Below are positions 1 through 8,847 of a DNA stretch of 64,000 nt, piece after piece (positions within the stretch are counted from its first letter, which is position 1; each line of letters begins with the position of its first letter). The stretch is taken from positions 8,848,377 through 8,912,376 of the forward strand of contig NZ_CP108106.1 of NCBI RefSeq assembly GCF_041435195.1. Reading direction: 5' to 3'. Under the pieces are notes generated by a model. It was not told the DNA's origin, did no database searches, and saw only the letters and a list, made by a program, of their open reading frames with translations. This DNA comes from Streptomyces sp. NBC_00224. Lineage in GTDB: Bacteria; Actinomycetota; Actinomycetes; Streptomycetales; Streptomycetaceae. A program made the position numbers and the translations under genes.

Positions 1-933
1 CCCGCCGAGGTGGTCAGTGACCCATGCCGGAGGAGTCCGGCCTTCCAGGACGTCGCGCACGTAGTCGGGGGCCTCCGCCCGCAGACCGCGGAGCGCGTGC
101 GCGAGGTAAGGCACGGAGAAGTGCCCGAAGTCGTTGGGGACGTTCTCGAAAAGGGCGCCGGTGACAGGAGCGGCGCGGTCCATGACCGCCGCACCGGCGA
201 ACTGGCCGTACCTGATCTGCTGAACCGGCCGGAGAAGCTCTTTTGCCACCCGGCGAGACCCCCGCTGCGGCTGCCGCAAAAAGCGGTCGAGGCCTTCGTC
301 CAGGCTGCGCACGAGAGGCACGATCGGCGCGTCCAGGTGGTCGGGGCTGGCGATGTCTTCGACAGGGGTCGCGTCGTGGAAGGCCATCACGCCCGCACTT
401 CTCCCGCCCAGACCGACTGCGGTCTCCGCCACCAGGGCAGAGACGATGGACACCCCGGCCCGGTCGCGTTCCTTGCAAAGAGCGTCATCATGGGTGCGAT
501 CGCAGTTCAGCGTCGACCTGTACTGCGAGTCACCGCAGTACAGGATGTAGGCCGCAGGGACCTGGAAGCGATTTGCCGCCCCGATCAGCTTGGAGAGCTG
601 CGTCCTGTTGTCGCCGGGCGTCTTGTAGGTGAAATCGATGCTCCAGCGCGTGCCGTGCACCTTCAAGATCTTTGCCTGGACGAGGAGCCCGTAGCAGGTG
701 CCGTCCCGGTCCACCCACCACCACAGCCAGTCGGCTCCGTTCTCCTTCTCCTGGCCAGCCGTCTCGACGAATTGGATGCGTGGGCTCGCGGTGGACAGCA
801 GCACCTGGGTTGCCGCCACCTCATGGAACATTCCGCCAGCGTCCAGCATGCGCGTCATCAGACGATCCGCCGCCGTCCGGCCCTGCCGGAGTGCCTCGTA
901 CGGGCTGGTCTCATGATCGGAAAAGTCGTTCAA
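1..933 (-). CDS. DUF6615-like protein, possible nuclease (partial)
   Basis: The reading frame opens at a TTG preceded by GAGAGGGG and runs off the left window edge after 311 codons, so the C-terminus is missing. No ATG or GTG lies between the TTG and the upstream in-frame stop. The N-terminal third has GADWLWWWVD followed about 20 residues later by LLVQAK. This GADWxWW...QAK pattern is what I know from DUF6615 proteins and resembles a PD-(D/E)xK nuclease core with Q in place of the second acid. The rest has no motif I recognise. It is transcribed away from the zinc-finger gene on its right. A defence or DNA-repair nuclease is an inference; the family assignment is from memory. Confidence 0.6.
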   Translation of the reverse strand, partial: MNDFSDHETSPYEALRQGRTAADRLMTRMLDAGGMFHEVAATQVLLSTASPRIQFVETAGQEKENGADWLWWWVDRDGTCYGLLVQAKILKVHGTRWSIDFTYKTPGDNRTQLSKLIGAANRFQVPAAYILYCGDSQYRSTLNCDRTHDDALCKERDRAGVSIVSALVAETAVGLGGRSAGVMAFHDATPVEDIASPDHLDAPIVPLVRSLDEGLDRFLRQPQRGSRRVAKELLRPVQQIRYGQFAGAAVMDRAAPVTGALFENVPNDFGHFSVPYLAHALRGLRAEAPDYVRDVLEGRTPPAWVTDHLGG

Positions 934-1136
934 CGCGACAGCCCCTCTCGGAGACTTGGGAATCGCACCTCCCCATCATCCTCCTCCGCCGCCGCCGCGG
1001 CCGCTGCTGGAGCGATCGTGAAGTTCGGAAGGCTCCAACGAAGGGAGGCCGGAGCGCCTCGGTATCGGCCGAGGCCCGATTGTCCGTGCATGTCGCTGCG
1101 TTCTGGCCGGACGGCAGCTTCGCATACTGGTACGCC

Positions 1137-1763
1137 ATGACGACGGAAACGACGGACGTGATCCGCAAGTGGGACGACATGGCCCCCACGGCGGTGCCGT
1201 GCCCGGACTGCGGCGCCGACGAAGGAGAGCCCTGCCCGGGCGGTGTCGTGCACATGAACCGGTGGGCACTGATCATGTCGCGCGTGGACCCAATCATCTT
1301 CAGCCAATTCCGCCCCAGGCTGACGGCGGAACATGCGGATGGGTCCCGGTGCCCGCGAACGGGGAAGGGTAAGCACGTTCAACGCCCGCTCGACTCACGC
1401 TGTCCAGGCCGTGCGTTCTACGTGACGCACTGCCCGAACTGCGGTTGGGCATGCCAGAAGCCGAAGCGCAAGGACGCCGAAAACGCCGCGCAGTTGCATG
1501 TGCGGTTCTGCGCCGACCAGGAGATCCGGGACCGTAGCCTGACGCCCGCGGAGCGCCAGGAACGGCAGCGCCGGAAACAGGAGCAAAGGCGCCGCGAGGC
1601 CCTGACCTTCCCGTGTCCGCAGTGCGGCGTGCAGGCAGGAGAGTTGTGCCTGAACCGCCGCAAGAAGTATCCGCAGCCCGATCCCCGGCTTGTACACCTC
1701 AAGCGCTACGGACGCCCGGCCGTTAGTGTCCGACCGACTGATACAACAGAGGTCTCCAATTAA
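1137..1763 (+). CDS. Protein with three zinc-finger-like CxxCG motifs
   Basis: A 208-residue protein. The motif CPDCGADEGEPC lies near residue 18. A middle CPNCGWAC followed by a histidine lies near residue 103, and CPQCGVQAGELC lies near residue 167, so three zinc-ribbon-like units are spaced along the chain. A basic, Glu/Arg/Gln-rich linker that could be a coiled coil precedes the last one. Repeats of this CPxCGAxxGxPC kind occur in actinobacterial phage and plasmid proteins thought to bind nucleic acid. The ATG at 1137 is chosen because the frame upstream is antisense to the neighbouring gene and lacks coding character. The short protein at 58.4 kb has the same CxxCGAPPGxxC motif. Confidence 0.7.
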   Translation: MTTETTDVIRKWDDMAPTAVPCPDCGADEGEPCPGGVVHMNRWALIMSRVDPIIFSQFRPRLTAEHADGSRCPRTGKGKHVQRPLDSRCPGRAFYVTHCPNCGWACQKPKRKDAENAAQLHVRFCADQEIRDRSLTPAERQERQRRKQEQRRREALTFPCPQCGVQAGELCLNRRKKYPQPDPRLVHLKRYGRPAVSVRPTDTTEVSN

Positions 1764-1835
1764 CCCTGGCCACGGGGTGGCTACCACGCAACTCGGCCCG
1801 TGGCAAGGCTCCCTGGCGCCGTTCGGCGTCGGCCG

Positions 1836-2042
1836 CTACCTGGTGGCGATCCAGAACCCGTCGTGCTGCTCACACAGCGGGTCTGGACAGAGCCAGGTGA
1901 CCAGGACGTCCGGGTCCAGATCAGGCTGCAGGCTCGGGAGTTCTGAGATGCGAGGATGGCTCATCGTCCGGCAGGCGGGGCAGGGGTGAGCGCGCAGGCG
2001 GCGCGCCTCGGACCGGGGGTACATCTGCTTCGGCTGGCTCAT
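1836..2042 (-). CDS. Small cysteine-rich protein
   Basis: A 68-residue protein with CPAC near residue 21 and CPDPLC near residue 56, a possible two-knuckle zinc site. The ATG at 2042 follows a weak GGGAA; a GTG three codons upstream (2051) is the alternative. It converges on the zinc-finger gene to its left. No family is recognised, but the Cys pairs and the tail LCEQHDGFW look like real coding sequence rather than a shadow. Confidence 0.5.
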   Translation of the reverse strand: MSQPKQMYPRSEARRLRAHPCPACRTMSHPRISELPSLQPDLDPDVLVTWLCPDPLCEQHDGFWIATR

Positions 2043-2169
2043 GTTTCCCACGCTGACACAGAACGTGCCCGTCCATTCCCCCGGCTCCGTTGTAGCAGTG
2101 CCCTCACGGTCACCACGAAGCCAACGAGGACTCAGTCAAAGACGCGTTCTAACCGTCGAGGGGAAGGCC

Positions 2170-2495
2170 ATGACAGGATTCGATGTTTTTCTCACCTGGC
2201 AGTTCCCTGCCGCGCTGATGGCGGCTGCGGCTGCGGGCGGGCTCGTGCGATGGCGGTCGGCGGGCATAGGGGTGATGAGCCCTGTGCTGGACTATTCCTG
2301 AACTCTGCGGGCGTGATTCTCGGCCTGGGCCTCCCCACCGTCGCGGCCTGGGCCGACGGAAGCCACTTTCCCTCTGCGTCGTCCGCATTCGGCTTTTTCG
2401 GCGGCGCCGCCGTGGGGGTCCTGGTGGGCGCGGCTGTCGTCATTCCACTGACCGCGCGCTGGGCATCCGGGGAGGATCCCGGCACGGAGGCGTGA
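2170..2495 (+). pseudogene. Small three-segment membrane protein, frame-broken
   Basis: The ATG at 2170 follows GAGGGGAAGGCC and opens a frame with one hydrophobic segment (FPAALMAAAAAGGLV) that stops at 2301. The frame one base back continues to 2495 with two more membrane segments (VILGLGLPTVAAWA and FGFFGGAAVGVLVGAAVV). The two halves make a sensible three-helix protein if the frame changes by -1 near 2290-2300. This is either a recent frameshift or a sequence error; two overlapping small proteins are less likely. The 3' end overlaps the secreted-protein gene on the other strand. Function unknown. Confidence 0.4.
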
Positions 2496-2673
2496 GATAC
2501 CGCGTGCCCGGCCCGGACCGCAGGTGCACCGGGCCCGTCGGGTAGTAGCCGCACGAGTGGAAATCCGCGGTGACCCGGGTAGCCGGCGGCCTGCCGGAGG
2601 TGGCGAGGGCGGCGGCCGGGCCCGCGAGAGCGGCGACTGCCGCAACGGCAGTGATGGTGATCAAGGTACGCAT
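2440..2673 (-). CDS. Secreted small protein, truncated SH3-like
   Basis: A 77-residue protein that starts with a typical signal peptide: positively charged MR, a hydrophobic stretch, and an AALA cleavage region near residue 24. The mature part contains GPVHLRSGPGTRY, the start of an SH3b-type repeat as seen in secreted Streptomyces proteins. The rest of that fold is missing and the tail (CRDPPRMPSARSVE) looks out of frame, so the gene appears cut short where it meets the convergent membrane-protein gene. It probably acts outside the cell, or is a remnant. Confidence 0.5.
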   Translation of the reverse strand: MRTLITITAVAAVAALAGPAAALATSGRPPATRVTADFHSCGYYPTGPVHLRSGPGTRYLTPPCRDPPRMPSARSVE

Positions 2674-2778
2674 GACTGCCCAACAGCCCTCATGATCTGG
2701 CTCCGAACATGATCCGAGAAACAGTGCCTAACAGTCTGCCGTTTGACGGCTGGGCAGCCTAGGGAACCAGGAGGCGTT

Positions 2779-3630
2779 CTACCGGCGGACGGCCGAGATC
2801 AGTCCGCCGGGGCGCTCCTCGCTCTGCGGCGGGGTGGTGATCGGGCGGCCGTAGGCGGCGGCGCGCTCGCGCAGGGTGTGGCTGGTGGCCTCCCAGCCGT
2901 GCCCGGCCAGCCAGTCCACCGGGTCGTCGGGCATCTCCGAGAGCCACATGGACGCCGCCGATCCCGGCTCGGCGTCCGCGCGGAAGCGCTCGATCACGCC
3001 GCGCGGGCTCAGCGTCAGCCCCATCCGGCTGCCCGGCGCCGAGTGCGCGCTGATCCGGGCCAGCAGCAGTTCCACCGCTTCCTCGGGGAGGTAGATCAGC
3101 AGTCCTTCGGCGATCCATACGGTCGGCACCGCAGGGTCGTGTCCTGCGGCGGCCAGCGCGGCTGCCCAGTCCTCGCGCAGATCCACCGCGACGGTGATCC
3201 GCTCGCAGCGTGCGACGGCCTGCTCCTGGCGCAGTATCGAAGCCTTGAAGTCGAGTGGGGCGGCGGTGTCGACCTCGAACAGCCGGGTGCCCTTGGGCCA
3301 GTCCATCCGGAAGGCCCGGCTGTCCATGCCGGCGCCGAGCAGCACGACCTGGCGGACCCCGGACGCACAGGCCTGCTGCAACAGGTCGTCGAGGAACTTC
3401 GTCCTGATGACGATGGAGTGCGACACGGCCAGTCGGCGCAGGTGCGCGGCCTCGTCGGGCAGCGGCGGCGAGGAGGGCCCCAGGCCGCCGGCGGTGGCGA
3501 AGGCCTGTGCCAGCGGGTCGCGGAACAGCGCGTTCTCCCGCTCGCTCTCCAAAGCCCGCACCCTGGCCACCCCCACCGCCGTGGCCCACACTCCCGACGG
3601 CTGCACCCGCTCCTGCTCATCAGTCACCAC
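2779..3630 (-). CDS. SAM-dependent methyltransferase (TIGR00027 type)
   Basis: A 283-residue protein of the length usual for this family of putative S-adenosylmethionine-dependent O-methyltransferases related to leucine carboxyl methyltransferases. The SAM-binding loop VVLLGAGMDSRAFR sits near residues 94-107. It is followed by the acidic LFEVDT near 117 and WIAEGLLIYL near 172, as expected for the family. The start at 3630 gives the usual short acidic N-terminus. The substrate is not known for most members. It stands alone, transcribed leftward, with no partner gene that would suggest a pathway. Confidence 0.85.
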   Translation of the reverse strand: MVTDEQERVQPSGVWATAVGVARVRALESERENALFRDPLAQAFATAGGLGPSSPPLPDEAAHLRRLAVSHSIVIRTKFLDDLLQQACASGVRQVVLLGAGMDSRAFRMDWPKGTRLFEVDTAAPLDFKASILRQEQAVARCERITVAVDLREDWAAALAAAGHDPAVPTVWIAEGLLIYLPEEAVELLLARISAHSAPGSRMGLTLSPRGVIERFRADAEPGSAASMWLSEMPDDPVDWLAGHGWEATSHTLRERAAAYGRPITTPPQSEERPGGLISAVRR

Positions 3631-3751
3631 GCCAGACTAGATGAGATTCCCAGGGGGCCTGATGAGTGGAGCCAGATTCATGCGCGGCCAACCAGTCATG
3701 CGCGCGGTGACCGGCTACGACCACCAAAACCACCATTAGGCGAAGACCAAC

Positions 3752-3944
3752 AGTCACCCCTGTGTACGCGACCACACGAAGTGGACCAGAGCCCGTTCTC
3801 GCGAACAAAGCCAGTACGTCACGGACTGGGTGGCCGACAAGATCCGCTGGGGGACTGAGCATCGACCCGACCGCGCAAGCCGCTCTGAGTGAGACGCTGG
3901 CGGGTTGTCCCGACGAGCAGATCAGCGTGGTCCGGGCCCGCTGA
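3752..3944 (+). pseudogene. Remnant of a DUF1524/HNH-type nuclease C-terminus
   Basis: One frame reads SQYVTDWVADKIRWG up to about 3852. The next frame then continues LSIDPTAQAALSETLAGCP to a stop at 3944. Joined by removing one G from the GGGG run at 3851-3854, this gives the WVADK-RWGLSIDPTA-ALxxxLAxCP ending I know from secreted Streptomyces HNH (DUF1524) proteins. The catalytic N-terminal part is absent. I treat it as a decayed 3' fragment. Confidence 0.35.
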
Positions 3945-4157
3945 CGTCCGTAGTTGACCCACCGTCTCCCTCTGGTGTGCCCAGGCTGCGGCGAGGGTAT
4001 CCAGTCGCACGGCCTTGCACCGAGGCGGTGGTCAGTGCCATCCGTTCTCCCCCGACAGACCGGCAGCGCCCGCGAGGAAGGCGGTGACTGCGGCTGAGCT
4101 GGGCAGCGGCGTGTGTGCGGCCGCCAATCTTGTGCTGGCAGCGGCCCAGCAAGGTGC

Positions 4158-4424
4158 CTACACCTCGTTGAAGCCACGCGAGGCGTCGTAGATGTCCGCC
4201 TCGATGACCACTATGTAAAAGGCGGTCACGACGTAGTTGACCATCACATGGTCTTCCCACAATGAGCGCGTCACAGAGTCGGTTGTGTAAGCAAGGTGAC
4301 TGGCAGCGGCTTCAGGCTCCGCTGCGATCCTGTCGACAAGACGTACCAACTTCTTGCGATCTTCGGCTGGCAGGTAGTCACGGAACCGCCCGGCCTGCTC
4401 AGTAAACTGCACGCGTCTCTTCAT
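4158..4424 (-). CDS. RelE/ParE-like toxin-type protein
   Basis: An 88-residue protein with the layout of RelE/ParE-superfamily toxins: a basic start (MKRRVQFTEQAG), an N-terminal helix rich in Lys, Leu and Asp (KKLVRLVDRI), then beta strands HVMVNYVVTAFYIVVIEAD. Members either cleave mRNA on the ribosome or poison gyrase. No antitoxin-sized gene adjoins it on the same strand, so it is an orphan or its partner is elsewhere. The assignment rests on size and secondary-structure pattern, not on conserved catalytic residues. Confidence 0.55.
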   Translation of the reverse strand: MKRRVQFTEQAGRFRDYLPAEDRKKLVRLVDRIAAEPEAAASHLAYTTDSVTRSLWEDHVMVNYVVTAFYIVVIEADIYDASRGFNEV

Positions 4425-4685
4425 CGAGGCAGAACTATAGGAACACCAAGCAGGGCTCTGCCAGGCATATCGGGACGATGATGTCGTCGCCGCAGCAGAC
4501 TGGGCGGGCTTTGGGCGGATACCTCGACCAGGGTGAGAGGGGAGTGGCTCCCATCGGTGACGTTCCAGTCCGAGCCTTGCCCGCCCACTGCCGTGCGTAC
4601 CGCATGCCGAAACCGCAGGCGCGCAGCGCGGTTCGGGAGCCTTTCCGGGGCCTGCTGCGCCCCCGCTGTTGCCCGGGCGGCTGCG

Positions 4686-5597
4686 TCACAACTCGGTCCA
4701 CGGCCGTGCTTTGCCCCCGGCGAGAGGCTTCCAGACGTTGCCGGTGGGGCCTGGGTTTTCGAGGTCGTCGAGGATGGCTGCGCCCATGGGTACCTGCCGG
4801 GCGAGTGCGGCGACGAGGGGGTGTTCGGCCGCCATGGCCTGCAGGTCGCTGATGCGGTTGCCGAGGACGGTACGGGAGGCCCCGGTCAGGACGAACAGGA
4901 TGCGGGGGAAGACGGGGTACCAGCGCAGCCATATCGGCCCCGGGGTGGGCTGGCGTGTGCGGGGCCGGCCGACGAGTTGCGGTTCGTACGTCCACAGGCG
5001 GGCGTATTCGATGAGTTTGGTGGCGAGGCGCTCGCTGCTCATGGTCGCCCGGTCGACTTCGATGAACGCGCGGAGCTGGGTGCGCTGGTGGTCTGTGGTG
5101 AGGGTGTAGTGCATGAGGGCGTCGGCGATGAGGCGCTCGCCGTCGCCGAGGGGGTGGGAGACCTCGGGGGTCCAGTCCCAGGGGCCGTGCTCGTCGCCGC
5201 GCTGTCGGGCGTCGGTGACGAAGGCGAGGTGGGTGCGCAGGACGGTGAGGGTGTGCGGGGTTTTGAGCGAGGCGGCTGTCGCCGTGGTGATGGGGTAGGG
5301 GGGCCGGCCGCGCAGGGCGGGGAAGTCGCGGGTGAGGCGGGCGCCTTCGCGGGTGAGGAACCACAGGCGGGACCGGTTGGAGGCGGGCAGCACCGCGGCA
5401 TCCACCAGGCCTTCGTGGCGCAGTTTGTTCAGCGGCGCGGAGAGGGTCTGCAGCCGTGCGTGGGGACGGAGGAGTTCATGGAGCTGAGAGGTGGTCGCGA
5501 TGCGGTGCTGGGCGAGCGCAGCCAGGAGCTGATGCGCCAGCGTCTCGCCGGGACTCGGCCGACCTCCAGTGGGCGGGGACTCGAAGGGGGTGCTCAC
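4686..5597 (-). CDS. Replication-relaxation family protein
   Basis: A 303-residue protein and the last gene of the leftward conjugation operon. Its GTG at 5597 overlaps the stop of the VirD4-like gene (GTGA). The N-terminal 100 residues form a winged-helix-like region (HQLLAALAQHRIATTSQLHELL, then FLTREG). The middle carries FIEVDRATMSSERLATKLIEYARL, the conserved block of the replication-relaxation family (PF13814) of actinobacterial plasmids and integrative elements. Members bind plasmid DNA and are thought to process it for replication or transfer, so this may be the relaxase-like factor of the operon; no other relaxase candidate was seen. Confidence 0.8.
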   Translation of the reverse strand: MSTPFESPPTGGRPSPGETLAHQLLAALAQHRIATTSQLHELLRPHARLQTLSAPLNKLRHEGLVDAAVLPASNRSRLWFLTREGARLTRDFPALRGRPPYPITTATAASLKTPHTLTVLRTHLAFVTDARQRGDEHGPWDWTPEVSHPLGDGERLIADALMHYTLTTDHQRTQLRAFIEVDRATMSSERLATKLIEYARLWTYEPQLVGRPRTRQPTPGPIWLRWYPVFPRILFVLTGASRTVLGNRISDLQAMAAEHPLVAALARQVPMGAAILDDLENPGPTGNVWKPLAGGKARPWTEL

Positions 5598-8224
5598 GGC
5601 TGATACCTCTTCTTCTTGCCCGGCCGGGTACGCGGGCCGGTCGCGGCGGCGTGGCGGGTGACGAAGCGGGTCACACGGGTCAGCTGCTTTTCGGCCCGGT
5701 CGGTGAGCTGCGGAAGGGGTGCGGCGCCCGCCGCGGCCTGGGCGGCGCGCTCCACTGCCGCCGCCTCGTGGGGGCGGGCGTAGTCGGCGAAGACGTCATC
5801 GAGGTGCGGGCCGGTGATGCGGACGGGGCCGACACGGCGGCCTTCGACGGTCAGTGACATGTAGTGCTCGAACCGGTCCAGAGAAGCGACGACTTCGGGG
5901 CTGGGGTGGTCGCCCCATTCGGCGGTGATCGGGGTGATGGCGGACTGCGAGCCCGCGGTCGAGGCCAGAGTCGAGGCGTTCTGCACCAGCGACAGCTTCA
6001 CCGGCATAGGAAGGCGGCCCAGGAGCTGGGTCATGCCGTGGACGTGAACGCGGTATTTGCGGAAGTCCTCGAACATCGCGGCGATCGTCTCGGGGGCCGC
6101 GCCGGTCAGCGTGATCAGTTCGTCGAAGTAGGAGCGGAACGGCACCCGCTGGTCTTCGGGGGTGTCGCGGCGCGAGCGGACGGCGCGCAACAGGTCGCGG
6201 GCGAGGAGCGCGGTGATGAGCCGGTCGGTGGGCCCGTTGCCGCCCGGGCACACCCACACGATCATCTTCGTGTCCATGGCGGCGCGGATGTTGTAGACGC
6301 CGGCGGGCTGTCCGAGGAAGGCGCGGGTCACCGGGTTCGCGGCGAGGCGGGCGATCGGGTTGAGGACCACGGCGAACGCGTCGGCGGGAAGCGTGGGGAA
6401 CACCGTGTGCCACCAGGAGCGGGTCTCCTCGTCCAGGCACCCCTCCACCGCCGTGAGGGCTGCGGCACGGAAGGCGGGGTCGGTGAGCAGGGAGCGGGTG
6501 TGGAAGATCGTGGCCTGGTCCTCGGGCTTCCCGGCGTGGCAGGCGGCCTCGTTGACGGCCACCAGCACCGCCAGTGCCGCGGTGAAGATGGTCAGTGCCC
6601 GCGGTGCTGTGGCATCGTCCCAGCCCAGCACGGACGCGTACGCGTCGGCGGTCGCTTCGACGACCTCGTGGGCGACCTGTCCCTGGTGCATGCCGATCGG
6701 GTTCCAGCAGCTGATCTGCGGAGTCGGCCCGTGTGCGTTGAGGTCGATGAGCGCGATCCGTTCCATCAGATGGTCGTGGGCCAAGAAGGGCAGCGCGCGC
6801 GGCCACGAGTCGCGGTGGGGGTCGACGAACATGAGTCCGCCGCCGGCGTGGGCCCAGCCGATGGCCTGGGCCAAGGCGCGTTCGGTCTTGCCGCCGCCTG
6901 CTTTGCCGACGCCGACCTCGAAGAGCGTCTCGCGCGCGTAGGTGGCGACCAGGCGACGGCGGCCGTCCGGCCCGCGGTAGATCCCCTGCAACAGCAGGTC
7001 GGGATTGCCGTGTGCGAAGGTCGGCAGGTCGCCGGCCAGTAGGGGCAGGCGGCAGTGCACGGTGGGAGGCTTGAGCAGACCGGTCAGTTCGTCCAGCTGG
7101 ACCCAGTTGGCGCGCGGCGGCTGGCAGTGCCCCAGATTCCAGCGGCGTTCGAAGGCGCGGCGGCTGGGCCAGCGGTCCGCGCCGATCCGCCAGGGACCCA
7201 CCCGCAGCCCGCGCATCGCCCACCGTGACCCGCCGCCGAACACATCCAGCGCCGCCTGGAGCTGAGCGAGCCGGGCCTCGGCCCGGCCTTTGGTGTGGGA
7301 GGCGCACATCACCAGCAACTGCACCCGCACCAGGTGGTCGTCGTCGGCGAGTTTGCCCAGCGCGTCGGCCGGATCGATGCGGCGGGGGACCGGCGGCATC
7401 ACCAGCCGCCGCCCGCCACCGCTGTTCTTTCCGGTCACCAGCTGCTGCACCTGCCAGGCCAGCGAGTCCTCGATCCCCAAGGCGTCCTGCCGTATCCACC
7501 GGGCGGCCCGCTGGGCCTCGCGCCGTTCCATGCGGCGCGCCTGCGTCATCAGTTGCAGACGTCGCGCGCGCAGCGACGTTTTGGGGGCGCGCTGGATGTC
7601 GAGCCGTATCTCGGCCAGGTCACCCAGGTCGGCCCGCAGGTCGGACACAGCATCGACGAGCGGCTGGAGCGGGTCGGGGGAGAGGGGTACTTCGCGCAGC
7701 GGCGCGGTGGGCCTGCCGCGCAGGATGAACTCCGCCCGCACCACATGGGTGCGCGGCTTGTCCGTCAGCGAGCCGGCCCTGTTCACTGTCACCCCGGGGC
7801 CGAACGGGGTGATCGACAACAGGCGTTCACCGCCTGCCGGTCCTTCGATCCGGTAGCGCAGCGGGCTGGAGCCGTCTGCGCGCAGCCGGATCTGCACCGT
7901 CTTTGAGCGCCGCGGCGCCCACCACGGCATGGAGGTCGAGGCCCGGGCGAGCTGGACACCCCGGCGGAAAATCTCCTCGATACCAGGATCGAAATGCCGC
8001 GACGGCACGAGCTCCAGCGCCATCCGCTGCGCCGAGGCCTTACGCGCCAGACGGCGCACCACCACCTCACCCGCCACCCACAGGCTGATGGCGGCCGCGG
8101 CCACCACCCACCAATAAGTGATCACCCAGCCCACGGCATGCACGACGCCCAGCACGAGCCCGAGGAACGGCGCGGACGCCGCCTCGCCTGCCGGTCCGGT
8201 CACGTACGGGGCCGCGGTATCCAC
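5594..8224 (-). CDS. VirD4/TraG-like conjugation ATPase
   Basis: An 876-residue protein. A long hydrophobic stretch at about residues 20-52 anchors it in the membrane. A P-loop (GKAGGGKT) lies near residue 445, followed closely by the acidic strand LMFVDPHRDSW. This is the layout of the coupling ATPases that bring DNA to a type IV secretion channel. The GTG start overlaps the upstream gene by 25 bases and its stop overlaps the start of the relaxation-protein gene, so expression is coupled. In this operon type two large ATPases are normal; this is the DNA-pump candidate and the 899-residue protein is the assembly ATPase. Confidence 0.8.
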   Translation of the reverse strand: MDTAAPYVTGPAGEAASAPFLGLVLGVVHAVGWVITYWWVVAAAAISLWVAGEVVVRRLARKASAQRMALELVPSRHFDPGIEEIFRRGVQLARASTSMPWWAPRRSKTVQIRLRADGSSPLRYRIEGPAGGERLLSITPFGPGVTVNRAGSLTDKPRTHVVRAEFILRGRPTAPLREVPLSPDPLQPLVDAVSDLRADLGDLAEIRLDIQRAPKTSLRARRLQLMTQARRMERREAQRAARWIRQDALGIEDSLAWQVQQLVTGKNSGGGRRLVMPPVPRRIDPADALGKLADDDHLVRVQLLVMCASHTKGRAEARLAQLQAALDVFGGGSRWAMRGLRVGPWRIGADRWPSRRAFERRWNLGHCQPPRANWVQLDELTGLLKPPTVHCRLPLLAGDLPTFAHGNPDLLLQGIYRGPDGRRRLVATYARETLFEVGVGKAGGGKTERALAQAIGWAHAGGGLMFVDPHRDSWPRALPFLAHDHLMERIALIDLNAHGPTPQISCWNPIGMHQGQVAHEVVEATADAYASVLGWDDATAPRALTIFTAALAVLVAVNEAACHAGKPEDQATIFHTRSLLTDPAFRAAALTAVEGCLDEETRSWWHTVFPTLPADAFAVVLNPIARLAANPVTRAFLGQPAGVYNIRAAMDTKMIVWVCPGGNGPTDRLITALLARDLLRAVRSRRDTPEDQRVPFRSYFDELITLTGAAPETIAAMFEDFRKYRVHVHGMTQLLGRLPMPVKLSLVQNASTLASTAGSQSAITPITAEWGDHPSPEVVASLDRFEHYMSLTVEGRRVGPVRITGPHLDDVFADYARPHEAAAVERAAQAAAGAAPLPQLTDRAEKQLTRVTRFVTRHAAATGPRTRPGKKKRYQP

Positions 8225-8847
8225 GTGATGCCCTCCTTCTTCGACAGGGTGCGGGCGAAGTGCCAGTCGGTGATGCGGCCTTCCGCGTAGGCGCCGCCCC
8301 GATCAGCGCCCGCCCACACCAGATGCACCACCGCCCGGTCAGCAGCCCCCTCCCGGCGGGCGACCGCGGCCTGGACGCGCCAACGCGCGGCAGAGAACGC
8401 CGGGGCCAGCGCCTGGCCCGAGGTGGGGAAGACGGTGGGCCACTGCGCGCGGCCGACGCCGGTGGCATCCGCCCGCAGTAGCGCGCGGCCGGCGTCGAGC
8501 AATACCCGCTCATCAGCGGGCGCAAGGTCGGCGGGCCAGGCCGCCTCCAGGCTCCGTTGAATGACCGCGTCGCCGCCCAGGCCGTCGCCGCGCGGGGGCA
8601 GAGCGGAGGTGGTGGCCGTGGGCGACGACTGGGGTGGCGTCGCGGCGCCAGACGTGTCGGGGGCCAGTGGGGTCGAGGGAGAAGCACTGTGGACCGGTGG
8701 CTGACGGGTGGTGGGGTGCTCGGTCGGCGCTGGCGTCGGGGATGAAGGCTCCTGCCGGTCGGGCACGCCCAGCAGGGCAACTCCGCCGACGGCCAACATG
8801 ACGGTGCTCAGCAACAGCAGACGTGGGGAGCGCGGTGTGGTGGTCAC
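8200..8847 (-). CDS. Membrane-anchored conjugation-operon protein
   Basis: A 215-residue protein with a single N-terminal hydrophobic segment (LLLLSTVMLAVGGVALLGV). A low-complexity Pro/Ser/Thr-rich linker (about residues 30-85) leads to a C-terminal domain of about 120 residues with no motif I recognise. The linker suits a domain held away from the membrane on the outer side. The GTG start overlaps the stop of the transglycosylase gene (GTGA), placing it firmly in the operon. Its role is inferred to be an accessory part of the transfer apparatus. Confidence 0.6.
   Translation of the reverse strand: MTTTPRSPRLLLLSTVMLAVGGVALLGVPDRQEPSSPTPAPTEHPTTRQPPVHSASPSTPLAPDTSGAATPPQSSPTATTSALPPRGDGLGGDAVIQRSLEAAWPADLAPADERVLLDAGRALLRADATGVGRAQWPTVFPTSGQALAPAFSAARWRVQAAVARREGAADRAVVHLVWAGADRGGAYAEGRITDWHFARTLSKKEGITWIPRPRT

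Noticed and set aside
10..1140. Long plus-strand open frame over the left end
   Set aside because: It is antisense to the coherent minus-strand protein with GADWLWWW and QAK motifs and has the Arg/Pro/His-rich composition of a high-GC shadow.
5864..7042. Long plus-strand frames opposite the VirD4-like gene
   Set aside because: The minus strand encodes a clear P-loop protein; the plus frames have no domain.
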